Origin: Rubrivivax sp.
Lineage (GTDB): Bacteria > Pseudomonadota > Gammaproteobacteria > Burkholderiales > Burkholderiaceae_C
DNA: 64,000 nucleotides
Direction: 5' to 3'
NCBI GenBank assembly: GCA_022842595.1
Contig: JALHPF010000024.1
Coordinates: 29,348 to 93,347, forward strand
Shown: positions 1 to 8,005 of the stretch, piece after piece
How the letters are laid out: each line of letters opens with the position of its first letter
How positions within the stretch are numbered: position 1 is the first letter of the stretch
The notes under the pieces: model-generated
What the model was told of the DNA's origin: nothing
What the model saw: only the letters and a program-made list of their open reading frames with translations
Database searches by the model: none
Program-made: the position numbers and the translations under genes

Positions 1-796
1 CGGCGGCGGGCACCGCGGGCATCAGGTCGGCGAAGGGGTCGACTGGTGCCGGGGCCGGCGGCTGGGGACGGGGCGCCGAAGGCGCGGCGAAGGGGTCGAA
101 ATCGTCGGGCAAGCGCTGCGCAGGTGCACCAGCAGGTCGGCTCGGCGGCAAGGCGGCAGAACGCTCGTCGATGCCAGCGGGTGCGGGCTGGAAGACCGGC
201 GGTGGCGCCGGTTGTGGCCACGGGCGTGCGGGCGCTGGCGGCGCGGGGCTGAACAGGTCGGCAAAGGGGTCGGCCGACGGGCTGGCGCCGGCAGCCGGGC
301 CCAGCAGGTCGGCAAACGGGTTGTTGCCCGACAGGCCTGCGATGGCCTGCGCCGGCAGGGGGGGTGGTGGTACCAGCGGCACCGGCCGGGCGGGTGGAGC
401 CGGGGTGAAGGCCGGGACGGACAGCGGTGCACGCGCGGGCTGGCCGGGTCGCGTGCCTTCAGGGGCGGCCAGTTCCTGCGGCGGGAAATCGGCATGCAGC
501 ACATAGCCGCCAATGCGGATCTGGTCACCATGCCGAATCACCGACGACTGGCCCCCTTCCAAAGCACGCGGGCCGATCAGGATGGCGTTGGCCGAGCCGA
601 CGTTGCGGATGAGGAAGCTGCCGCCGCTGGCCACCACTTCAGCCTGCAGCCGCGAGATGAAGCGTTCAGGATCGGGCAGCGCCAGCGTGTTGTGGTCGGC
701 GCGACCGATGGTGCCGCCGTGGTCGTCGAAACGCGCCGAAAGCGCTGGCGTCAGCTGTCTGTCGTTCAGGGAGACGGCTGTCAATGTCAGGATCAT
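1..796 (-). CDS. FHA-domain protein, probably T6SS regulator TagH-like (3' part outside window)
   Basis: The gene starts at an ATG at 796 and runs off the left edge, so only about 265 N-terminal residues are visible. Residues ~17-95 read as a forkhead-associated (FHA) fold, a phosphothreonine-binding module: IGR near the start, a SR-containing loop, then GSANAIL in place of the usual GS-NG and HGDQIRIG before the last strands. A proline/alanine-rich linker follows in which NPFADLL, DPFADLF and DPFADLM recur. FHA proteins in T6SS loci are substrates or partners of a PpkA-type kinase, and a transmembrane Ser/Thr kinase is encoded at 5451-7475. The nearest upstream gene on this strand is the small membrane protein at 935-1096, 138 bp away. 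FHA assignment is fairly secure; the precise T6SS role is inferred from context. Confidence 0.75.
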   Translation of the reverse strand, partial: MILTLTAVSLNDRQLTPALSARFDDHGGTIGRADHNTLALPDPERFISRLQAEVVASGGSFLIRNVGSANAILIGPRALEGGQSSVIRHGDQIRIGGYVLHADFPPQELAAPEGTRPGQPARAPLSVPAFTPAPPARPVPLVPPPPLPAQAIAGLSGNNPFADLLGPAAGASPSADPFADLFSPAPPAPARPWPQPAPPPVFQPAPAGIDERSAALPPSRPAGAPAQRLPDDFDPFAAPSAPRPQPPAPAPVDPFADLMPAVPAA

Positions 797-934
797 GGGG
801 CGGGATGTGTCACACGCAGTTCACACGCAGGCCAGGGCCGCGCAGTGGGAGGAAGGCTGGCCGCATCTTGATGGCAGGGGCGGCGCTCGGCAAGGCGTTG
901 CAGGTCAGGCGCGCGGCATGCGGGCCGGTTTGCT

Positions 935-1096
935 TCATGCGCCGGTCCTGAGCCAGACCGAGACCGCGGCGAAGATGAAGGCCATCAGTGCCCAGGTGGC
1001 GGCTGCGCCCTGCCAGCGGCGCGTGCGCAGCCAGCGCCAGCCGGCGGCAACGGCGAAGCCGAGGGCCAGCCAGGGGAACAGCCAGACTGGGTCCAT
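935..1096 (-). CDS. Small two-helix membrane protein (53 aa)
   Basis: This short ORF begins with ATG only 2 bp after the TGA of the upstream TIGR02270 gene, so it is probably translated by coupling. The 53 residues contain two hydrophobic stretches (about residues 4-19 and 33-48) separated by a basic loop, RWLRTRRWQG, which predicts an inner-membrane hairpin with the loop in the cytoplasm. No family is recognised. Its place between TIGR02270 and the FHA gene, all on one strand, suggests a T6SS accessory. The main alternative is a fortuitous ORF, but the tight spacing and clean hydrophobic pattern argue for a real gene. Confidence 0.55.
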   Translation of the reverse strand: MDPVWLFPWLALGFAVAAGWRWLRTRRWQGAAATWALMAFIFAAVSVWLRTGA

Positions 1097-1098
1097 GC

Positions 1099-2430
1099 TC
1101 AGGCCGGCCACGCGGCCAGGGCGCGCTGCTGTCGTGGCACCGGGGCTGCCACCTGAAACATGGGCCGGCCAGGCTGCAGCAAGCTGGCCAGGCAGGCAGC
1201 ATGAGCACGCTGACGCTGGGTGCCTTCGGCGAGCACCTGGCGGGCGGTCTGGCAGTTGATCGGCTTGCCGAGGAAGAGGCGGCCGCTGGAGCTGGCCGCA
1301 ACGGCCTCGAGCGCCGGCTGCGCCTGCAGCCACCAGGCCTGGACGCGGGCCGGGTCGGGCCAGGGCAGGCTGTCGTCGTCGCCGAGTGCGCCGTCGTCGT
1401 CGGCATCGTCGGCCTGTTGGAAGCCGGCGGGTGGGTCCAGCGTTTCCAGGTCCAGCAAGGCCAGGTCGGCGCCGGTGATCCATTGGAAGGACTCGCCAGC
1501 CAGGCGCGCCAGTGCGGGCTCCGCCATGCGTTCGATCAGCCACGGCACGAAGCGCAGTTCGCCCAGCATGGCCAGCGCGCGCACGCGGCGGCGCTGTACG
1601 GCCATGTCTGCGCCTGGCACCTGCGCGGCTTGCGAGATGCGCTTGGCCAGCCCGCGGGCCTGCGCGGGAGAACTGGCGGCCAGCGCCAGCGCCAGTGCGC
1701 GCTGCGACCAGGCGCCGTGGCCCTCGGCGGCCTGGGCCAGGGCGGCCAATGCCCGCTGCCGGTCACCCAGCAGGCAGGCTGACCAGGATTTCCAGAACGC
1801 CACTTCACCCGCTTCACCTGCTTCGGCGTCGTCAGCCTTCAGCAGGGCGGGGAGCAGGTCGACACGGCCCAGTTCGCCGGCCGCACGGGCGGCGGCTGCC
1901 TGCAGACCTGGCAACGGGCTGGTCAGGGCTGTGGCCAACACGGGGCCTGGGTCGACCTGGTGCAGCCGGCAGGCGTCGATGCCGAGTTCGAGCGCAGGCC
2001 CTGCGGGAGACGACAGCAGCCCGCGGACAACGCCCTTCAGCACCGATGCCGGAACCCAGCCATAGGCCGACACGAGGCCGCGGCGGGCCTCGGGCAGCTG
2101 CGCGCTGATGGCCAGCAGCCGGTCGAGCAGCGCCAGGTCGTGGGCTTCCAATGCCAGCACCGCCAGCGCGAAGACCTCACCCGCGCCGGGCCTTTCCAGC
2201 GCCGCCAGGCACAGGGCCTGGCCCGCCGGACCGGCCACCGCCAGGCCGTCCAGGTGGGCGGCCAGGCGCTCGTCGAGCCGGCCCAGGCGCAGCAGGCCGA
2301 CATGCGATGCCCGCACCAGCACCGACCGCACATGGCGCAGCAGCGCCGCCTCTTCAGCATGTTGCTGGACCACAACGGCGACGACCGGGCGCGCGGGCAG
2401 TGAAGAAGCGGTGGCTGCAGGCGTGGGCAT
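1099..2430 (-). CDS. TIGR02270-family T6SS-associated protein (copy 1)
   Basis: The 443-residue product is alanine/leucine-rich and built of short helical repeats that resemble HEAT repeats, matching the TIGR02270 family of uncharacterised proteins found in T6SS loci. A paralogue is encoded at 21282-22556. Both share the N-terminal pattern PV-x-V-x-x-QH-x-x-EA and an internal PWLIE helix (FVPWLIERMAEPALA here, FHVPWLIEQLAEVTLA there). No signal peptide or membrane segment is seen. The gene diverges from the lipoprotein at 2564, with 133 bp between starts, and is followed directly by the 53-aa membrane protein. The role is unknown; repeat solenoids usually act as binding scaffolds. Confidence 0.75.
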   Translation of the reverse strand: MPTPAATASSLPARPVVAVVVQQHAEEAALLRHVRSVLVRASHVGLLRLGRLDERLAAHLDGLAVAGPAGQALCLAALERPGAGEVFALAVLALEAHDLALLDRLLAISAQLPEARRGLVSAYGWVPASVLKGVVRGLLSSPAGPALELGIDACRLHQVDPGPVLATALTSPLPGLQAAAARAAGELGRVDLLPALLKADDAEAGEAGEVAFWKSWSACLLGDRQRALAALAQAAEGHGAWSQRALALALAASSPAQARGLAKRISQAAQVPGADMAVQRRRVRALAMLGELRFVPWLIERMAEPALARLAGESFQWITGADLALLDLETLDPPAGFQQADDADDDGALGDDDSLPWPDPARVQAWWLQAQPALEAVAASSSGRLFLGKPINCQTARQVLAEGTQRQRAHAACLASLLQPGRPMFQVAAPVPRQQRALAAWPA

Positions 2431-2563
2431 GGGCTATGGTGGCCGCTGGGCGGATGATGGTCCAGAGCAGTTGCCCCGATTCATCCTCCGAAGTCAGGGT
2501 CCCGGCAGACCGGGGCATCGGCGGCGGCAGATCGCAAGGCGCACAATACCCGCCGTGGACAAG

Positions 2564-3445
2564 ATGATCAGCGTTTCCGTGGTGTCGATTCAGCGAATTT
2601 CCCCTCTTTTGGCTGCGCTGTTCCTGGGCGCCTGTGCCGCCCCGCCGAACAAGCCTGGGCAAACGCAGCCCGCCAGTTCGACCCCTGCAGCGGAGCCTGT
2701 TGCACCGGCAGCCGCGCCTCAGGCCGCGCCTCCACCCCCATCCGTGCCCGAAGGCCCGCCTCTGGACAGCCCGCAGGCCATCCAGCGGGCCCTGTCAACG
2801 GCCGTCGAGCATCTGGAATTCGGCCGCGAGGACGCGGCTGTCGACGAGCTTCAGCGCGTGTTGCAGGCTGATCCCAACCAGCGCCTTGCGCTGAGTCTGA
2901 TGCGCCAGATCAAGGAAGACCCGCAAGCCTTGCTGGGCCGCGAGTCGTTCACTTACCAGGTGAAGGCGGGTGAGTCGCTGTCGGCCATTGCCGGGCGTTT
3001 CATGCGCGACGTGTTCATGTTCTACGGCCTGGCCCGCTACAACGACATCAAGGTGCCACGCCAGCTGGCGGGCGGGCAGACGATCCGCGTGCCGGGCCGG
3101 GCGCCGCCACCGAGCCAGCAATCGGCGCCAATGCCGCCGCCGCCTGCAGCCACACCTGCGCCTTCGCCTTCGCCCGCCCCGGCGCCGGCCGTTCCGGCCC
3201 CGCCGCCGGCTCCGACGCCGCCACCCGCGCCTGCCGCCGAGTCCAAGCAAGCGCAGGTGACGCGGCTGCAGCGGGAAGCGCGCACGGCGTTCGCCAAGCA
3301 GGACCTGGTGGGCGCCATCGCCGCCTGGGACAAGGTGCTCGCCATCGAACCCGACAACCGCAATGCCCAGCTCGAACGCCAGCGCGCCGCCGACCTGTGC
3401 CGCCGTCTCAACGACCTGACGAAGGGGCCGAAGAAGGCCTGTTGA
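2564..3445 (+). CDS. Lipoprotein with TPR-like and LysM domains
   Basis: The 293-residue protein has a lipoprotein signal ending in the lipobox LGAC (lipidated Cys24). Residues ~71-112 resemble a tetratricopeptide helix pair. Residues ~129-178 form a LysM domain (FTYQVKAGESLSAIAGRF ... GGQTIRVPG), a peptidoglycan-binding module. A Pro/Ala linker and a second TPR-like pair (about 245-290) follow. The ATG at 2564 places the hydrophobic core correctly; a GTG at 2555 is a possible alternative. Its 3' end overlaps the 3' end of the convergent TPR lipoprotein gene by 38 bp. A cell-wall-bound envelope role is likely; the link to the T6SS is only positional. Confidence 0.8.
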   Translation: MISVSVVSIQRISPLLAALFLGACAAPPNKPGQTQPASSTPAAEPVAPAAAPQAAPPPPSVPEGPPLDSPQAIQRALSTAVEHLEFGREDAAVDELQRVLQADPNQRLALSLMRQIKEDPQALLGRESFTYQVKAGESLSAIAGRFMRDVFMFYGLARYNDIKVPRQLAGGQTIRVPGRAPPPSQQSAPMPPPPAATPAPSPSPAPAPAVPAPPPAPTPPPAPAAESKQAQVTRLQREARTAFAKQDLVGAIAAWDKVLAIEPDNRNAQLERQRAADLCRRLNDLTKGPKKAC

Positions 3446-4337
3446 GCGCCCGCTGCCTTGCCGCCGGTGCGGTGGATGCGGGGGTTGCGGCGGGTGTTTC
3501 GCCCAGCCACTGATTCAGCCGCACACGCGCCTGGGCATTCGCCGGCTGCCAGCGCAGGCTCTGGCGCACGGCCTCGATAGCCGCCGGGCGGTCGCTGGCG
3601 GCCAGCTTGTCGGCCCGTTTCAGGTACAGGTCGGCCAGCAGCTTGCGCGAGGCGGCGTCACCAGGCCGGCTCGTGGGTGTCGGCAGCAGCAGCGCGATCG
3701 CGGCGTCGATGTCGCCCTGGCCGGCCAGCAGGCTGGCATGTTCCAGGTCCAGCCGGCGTGCCGACGTGCGCGCCTGTGCGTCGGACCGCGTGGGGTCGGG
3801 CGGCGCCAGGGCTCGGGCAAAGCTGCCCACGGCCTGGCGCCGCGCCCGGTCGCGTTCAATGGTGCGCAGCGCGTTGGCCGCCTCCAGATGGCCAGGCGCC
3901 AGCGCCAGGATTTCCAGGAAGAGGCGGCTGGCCAGGTCGATCTGCCCGCGGGCACGCGCCGTCCTGGCCAGAGGCAGGCGCTCGGTGACCTGGGCCTGCA
4001 CGTGGCCCAAGGCCGCCGCGCGGCCTTTTTGCGCGGTTTCGTCCTGCGGGCTGAGCGCCAGCACGATGTCCCAGGCCCAGGCGGCGTCGACCCAGCGGCC
4101 TTCCGTGGCGGCGGCCGCGGCGATAGCCCGCTGTTCGGCCAGATAGGCCATCACGGCAGCGGGCGGACCTTCTGGTGCGGTCGGCAGCGGCGCTGCCGCT
4201 GGCGGCAAATGCGGCGTTGGGCGCAGGGCGCAGGCCGACAGCAGCACGGCCAGCGCCAGCGGCAGCAGACCGCGCAGCAGGCATGGGTGGCTTGAGCGGG
4301 CTTCGAGCCCGCCCCGTGGCCGCCACTTGCCCCTCAT
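3408..4337 (-). CDS. TPR-containing lipoprotein
   Basis: The 309-residue product carries an N-terminal hydrophobic segment ending in LSAC (Cys36), a lipobox, so it is probably an outer-membrane lipoprotein. The rest is a run of amphipathic helices with TPR spacing (for example WAWDIVLALSPQDETAQKG and DAASRKLLADLYLKRAD). It begins inside the stop codon of the polysaccharide-deacetylase gene (ATGA, 4334-4337), so the two are co-translated and likely belong with the kinase gene further upstream. Its last 38 bp overlap the end of the convergent LysM lipoprotein gene. The N-terminus before the hydrophobic segment is long and basic; a later start cannot be excluded. Confidence 0.75.
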   Translation of the reverse strand: MRGKWRPRGGLEARSSHPCLLRGLLPLALAVLLSACALRPTPHLPPAAAPLPTAPEGPPAAVMAYLAEQRAIAAAAATEGRWVDAAWAWDIVLALSPQDETAQKGRAAALGHVQAQVTERLPLARTARARGQIDLASRLFLEILALAPGHLEAANALRTIERDRARRQAVGSFARALAPPDPTRSDAQARTSARRLDLEHASLLAGQGDIDAAIALLLPTPTSRPGDAASRKLLADLYLKRADKLAASDRPAAIEAVRQSLRWQPANAQARVRLNQWLGETPAATPASTAPAARQRALNRPSSAPSSGR

Positions 4338-5443
4338 GGCCGCCCCAGCGGGCGCTGCACCTGCAGCCGGGCCTGGAAGTCGGCCAGGGTGTGGTCGCCG
4401 TAGATCATCGTGCGGCGCAGCATCAAAGGCGCAGCGAAGAAGGCGTTGCCGCCGGCCGTGACGGTGAGGCCGAGTTCGTAGTCGGCGCGCTGCATGGCGT
4501 CGAGCACGGCTTCGTTGGCGCTGCCAAAGGGGTAGGCGAACTGCCGCACCTGCACACCCAGCGGCGCCAGGCGGTTTTCGAGCACCGCGCGAGGGGTTTG
4601 CAGTTCCAGGTCGATCTGCTTGCGGTAGGCCTCGTCGCCTTCGCCGGTCTTGCGTTCGGTGAGGTTGCGGTGGGTCTTCGAATGGGCCTGCAGGTCGACC
4701 AGACCTGAGCGCGCCAGTTCTTCGAACTGCGGCCAGCTGAGGGCGTCGCGGGCGCCGATGAAATCGGAATACGCGAACAGCGTGGCCGGGAAGTTGAACT
4801 TCTTCAGCACCGGGAAGGCATGGCGGTGGACCGACTCGTAGCCATCGTCGAAAGTGATGACGACCGACCTGGCGGGCAGGGCGCGCTCACCCGCCAGGAA
4901 GGCCTGCAGGTCGGCCAGGCGCACGACGTGGTAGCCGTTGTCGGCGAGGTAGGCCATCTGTTCCTCGAAGCGCGCTGGCGAGACCACCATCTTCGAGTTG
5001 CCGGCGCCGAAGCGGTGGTAGCACAGCACCGTGACGGTCTGCATGCCGGTGGCGGTGATGCCCAGCGGGTTGCGTGGCACCAAGGGCACCACCAGCGGCC
5101 GCCCGGCCACCGGTTCGCCGCTGAGGCCGTTGCTTTCGGCGATCTGCCAGGCGTTGCCGGCATCGCCCAGGAAACGGGCGGCCAGGCCCTGCAGCGTGTC
5201 GCCGGGCCGGGGCAGCACGACGAGCAGGCGCTCGCCGCTGCCGATGACGTCACCGGCGGCGCCGGGCCACGCGGCGTCGGCCACCGGCGCCGGCAACGGC
5301 GTCGCCTGCACGGGGGGTGGTGGCGGTTCGACCGGTGGAGGTGCCGTTGCCAGCAAGCTGCAACCCGCCAGCGCGAAAGCCGCCAGGGCCGACGTCAAGG
5401 CATGTGCCAGCGCCTGCTCAAGCGGCCGGGGTTGCAAGCCCAT
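4334..5443 (-). CDS. LysM-polysaccharide deacetylase lipoprotein
   Basis: The 369-residue protein has a lipobox (LAGC, Cys28), a LysM-like domain at about residues 68-121 (RPGDTLQGLAARFLGD ... GRPLVVPLVP) and a C-terminal NodB-type polysaccharide deacetylase domain. The catalytic and metal-binding motifs are intact: TFDDGY (Asp199-Asp200) and HSKTH (His254, His258). These enzymes remove acetyl groups from N-acetylated sugars, in peptidoglycan or exopolysaccharide, using a divalent metal. The start at 5443 lies 7 bp after the kinase stop and gives a normal lipoprotein signal, so it is preferred over an upstream ATG at 5524 inside the kinase gene. It probably trims cell-wall or capsular polymer at the outer membrane; the substrate is not evident. 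Confidence 0.85.
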   Translation of the reverse strand: MGLQPRPLEQALAHALTSALAAFALAGCSLLATAPPPVEPPPPPVQATPLPAPVADAAWPGAAGDVIGSGERLLVVLPRPGDTLQGLAARFLGDAGNAWQIAESNGLSGEPVAGRPLVVPLVPRNPLGITATGMQTVTVLCYHRFGAGNSKMVVSPARFEEQMAYLADNGYHVVRLADLQAFLAGERALPARSVVITFDDGYESVHRHAFPVLKKFNFPATLFAYSDFIGARDALSWPQFEELARSGLVDLQAHSKTHRNLTERKTGEGDEAYRKQIDLELQTPRAVLENRLAPLGVQVRQFAYPFGSANEAVLDAMQRADYELGLTVTAGGNAFFAAPLMLRRTMIYGDHTLADFQARLQVQRPLGRP

Positions 5444-5450
5444 CGCGGCG

Positions 5451-7475
5451 TCAGGCCTTGGGCTCGCCCGCCGCCGCCTTGTCGGCAGCGGCCTTCTGCT
5501 GCAGGGCATCGGCCAGGGCGTCAAAGGCGTTGAACAGCTCGCCGAACTCGTCGCGCCGCTGTTCGCGGATGCGGTGGTCGAGCCGGCCCTTGGCCAGCTC
5601 GGCCATCGAATCGACGACCAGCCGGATGGGCTGGGCGAACCAGTTGGCGACGAAATACATCGCCACGGCCACCGCCAGCACCGTCACGAGTGCAAGCACG
5701 AGCATCAGGGTGATCGACAAGCGCGCCACTTGCGTGACGGGTTTTTCAAGCACGCCCAGGGCCACCTGGCCGACCTGCTTGTCCTGGAAGAGCACCGGCG
5801 CTTCGAAACCCAGCACCGATTCGCCGCCGGCGGTGTAGCGGCTGACGGTGGTGCCGTCACCGCCACCGGGCGGGGCGGTGCTGGCCGGCCGGTAGGGCTG
5901 CCCGGCCAGCCCGGGTTCGCTGGACACGCGGATGGTGCCGGCCAGGTCGATGACGGTGATGCGCTCGAAGTTGCGCGTCTTCATGATTTCCTGCACCGCC
6001 ACCTCGACGGCTTCCCAGTCCTCGCCGAGCACCGAAGCGGCGTTTTGCGCGGCGATGAAGCGCGCCATCGAAGCACCGTAGTCGCTGACCTGGCCCATCA
6101 TCGCCGTGTACTGCTTGTAGGTGATGAGGGCCGCGGTCGAGCCCATCACCACGGCCACGATCAGCGCCATCGTGGCAGCCCACTTCACGCGCAGCGGCAC
6201 GATGCGCTGCTTGTCCTTTTCGCGCGCCTGCTCGTCCAGCTGCACCAGCACCTTCTTCAGCGCCTCGGCCAGCTCCTGGCCGGTCTGGTAGCGCTGGTCG
6301 GGCTTCTTCGCCAGGCAACGCTCGATCACGCGGCGCAGCGCGGCGGGTACCTCGGGGCGCTTGCTGGCCAGCGGCGGCGGCTCTTCCTTGACGATCTTGG
6401 CGGCGATGGCCACCAGGCTGTCGGCGCGGAACGGGCGTTCGCCGGCCAGCATCTGGTAGAGCACGATGCCGGCGGCGAAGAGGTCGCTGCGGCCGTCGAT
6501 CTTCTCGCCCAGGGCCTGTTCGGGCGACATGTATTGCGGCGTGCCCAGCACCGCGCCCACCTGGGTGTGGGTGGACATGCCGTCGTCCATGTGGGCGATG
6601 CCGAAGTCGGTGACCTTGATGGTCTTTCCGTCCTTCAGGAACATGATGTTGCCGGGCTTGATGTCGCGGTGAACGATGCCGCGGGCATGGGCGTATTCCA
6701 GCGCGCGCGCCAGCTGCATGCCGATGAGCACGGCGTCGCGCACCGGCAGTACCGGCGTCTTTTCCAGGGTCTCCGACAGCGGCGCGCCGTCGAGCAGCTC
6801 CATGGCCATGTAGGGCCGGCCCTCGATCTCGCCGACGTCGTAGACGACGACGATGTTCGGGTGCGACAGCCCGCCGGCGGCGCGCGCCTCGCGCAGGAAG
6901 CGGTCACGGCATTCGTCGTCTTCGGCGAGCGAGGCGTGCAGGAACTTGATGGCGACGTCGCGGCTGATCGACGGGTCGTGCGCACGGTAGACCGTGGCCA
7001 TGCCGCCGCGGCCCAGGCGGCTTTGGATGAGGTAGCGGCCGACCTGGCGCACGGGGGCATCGGCACGGGAGGAGCCGGCGGGCAGGGTGGCGCTGGCGGC
7101 GGCTACCGCTGCTGCGGCGGCGGGCAGGTCGGTCATCGACGGGCTCAGCGTCGAGGGTGGGGCGGTGTGGCGTTCGGGTTCAGCCGCAGGCTGGGGGGTG
7201 GCTGGCCAGGGCTCGGGTCGCAGTCGCGCGGGCAGGATCTGCGTGGCGTCGGGATGGTCGGCGGCAACGGGATCTGCAGGCGGCGCGGTGGGGGGCATGC
7301 GGAACATCGTCGGCACCACCACCGTCTCGTCGCCGGCCAGCAGCGGGTCGGGCGGCGGGGCGACTCGCGGGTCTTGCGCGAAGGGTGAGAGTTCGGCGGG
7401 TTCAGTGCGCAGCCATTCGCTGTCGGGGGACAGCTGGGTGGCGTCGGGGTCGTCTGTTGCGACTGGCGCAGACAT
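5451..7475 (-). CDS. Transmembrane Ser/Thr protein kinase with periplasmic sensor and C-terminal HAMP (copy 1)
   Basis: The 674-residue product has a disordered Pro-rich N-terminus (1-145) and then a Hanks-type kinase. Visible kinase motifs are the glycine loop GRGGMATVY (155-163), catalytic lysine VAIK (Lys177), HRDIKPGN (Asp271), DFG (290-292) and GTPQYMSPEQ. A membrane helix (431-452), a ~130-residue periplasmic domain with sCache-like features (VIDLAGTIRVSS, VLGFEAPVL), a second helix (586-612) and a HAMP region (612-660) follow, and nothing comes after the HAMP. The start at 7475 (MSAPVATDD) matches the paralogue at 61602; an ATG at 7553 would add 26 residues. It probably acts as the PpkA-like kinase of this T6SS, phosphorylating the FHA protein. 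It heads a run with the deacetylase and TPR lipoprotein genes. Confidence 0.85.
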   Translation of the reverse strand: MSAPVATDDPDATQLSPDSEWLRTEPAELSPFAQDPRVAPPPDPLLAGDETVVVPTMFRMPPTAPPADPVAADHPDATQILPARLRPEPWPATPQPAAEPERHTAPPSTLSPSMTDLPAAAAAVAAASATLPAGSSRADAPVRQVGRYLIQSRLGRGGMATVYRAHDPSISRDVAIKFLHASLAEDDECRDRFLREARAAGGLSHPNIVVVYDVGEIEGRPYMAMELLDGAPLSETLEKTPVLPVRDAVLIGMQLARALEYAHARGIVHRDIKPGNIMFLKDGKTIKVTDFGIAHMDDGMSTHTQVGAVLGTPQYMSPEQALGEKIDGRSDLFAAGIVLYQMLAGERPFRADSLVAIAAKIVKEEPPPLASKRPEVPAALRRVIERCLAKKPDQRYQTGQELAEALKKVLVQLDEQAREKDKQRIVPLRVKWAATMALIVAVVMGSTAALITYKQYTAMMGQVSDYGASMARFIAAQNAASVLGEDWEAVEVAVQEIMKTRNFERITVIDLAGTIRVSSEPGLAGQPYRPASTAPPGGGDGTTVSRYTAGGESVLGFEAPVLFQDKQVGQVALGVLEKPVTQVARLSITLMLVLALVTVLAVAVAMYFVANWFAQPIRLVVDSMAELAKGRLDHRIREQRRDEFGELFNAFDALADALQQKAAADKAAAGEPKA

Positions 7476-8005
7476 ATCCGTCTTCTTCGCCCTGACGGTA
7501 GATGGGTATCCGCCAGAGCCTGGACTCGGCGCGGGCGGTGGGGGTTGCGTCATCGGTACTTGAAGGGCGTCGAGGGCACTGAATCATCGCCCGATTACTG
7601 CCATCGGTCCAATCCGGCCGTGCTGGGTGTGCCGTGACTGACGACGGCGAGTCCCGCTCATGCATGGGATATCGATGGATGTTCGGCGTGCTGCAAGATG
7701 CCAGCTGCGTCGCGTCCCACCTGCGAATCTCGGCCCCCAGACGATCCGCGTGCAGTCCTTGCCAGCTCGCCGGACCGCGTCCAGCGGCACGGTGGGCTGA
7801 GGTACATCGGTCCTGCGCTGAGGCAGCGAACACTTCATCGGTTGATCGTGCTGCTGCCAAGTCGATCGCTCGATCGCGGCCAGGTTCGTGCGGGCGCGGG
7901 CTGCACATGGTGCGAAGAGAGGTGGTGTCATGCAGGCGCTGCGACCGGTCGCCGTCGTGACAGCGCTCTGGGGAGTGACCCAGTCCCTGCTGAAGGCTGC
8001 ATATA
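7476..8005. other. Gene-poor interval upstream of kinase gene
   Basis: About 530 bp lie between the kinase start and the stop of the TsiV-like immunity gene. Open frames exist on both strands but have no domain-like composition and no credible ribosome sites. The stretch presumably holds the kinase promoter; no clear -35/-10 pair is picked out by eye. Confidence 0.5.

Noticed and set aside
5031..7388. A 785-codon plus-strand frame opposite the kinase and deacetylase genes
   Set aside because: Antisense shadow: His/Gly/Arg-rich composition and no motif, while the minus strand encodes well-formed kinase motifs.
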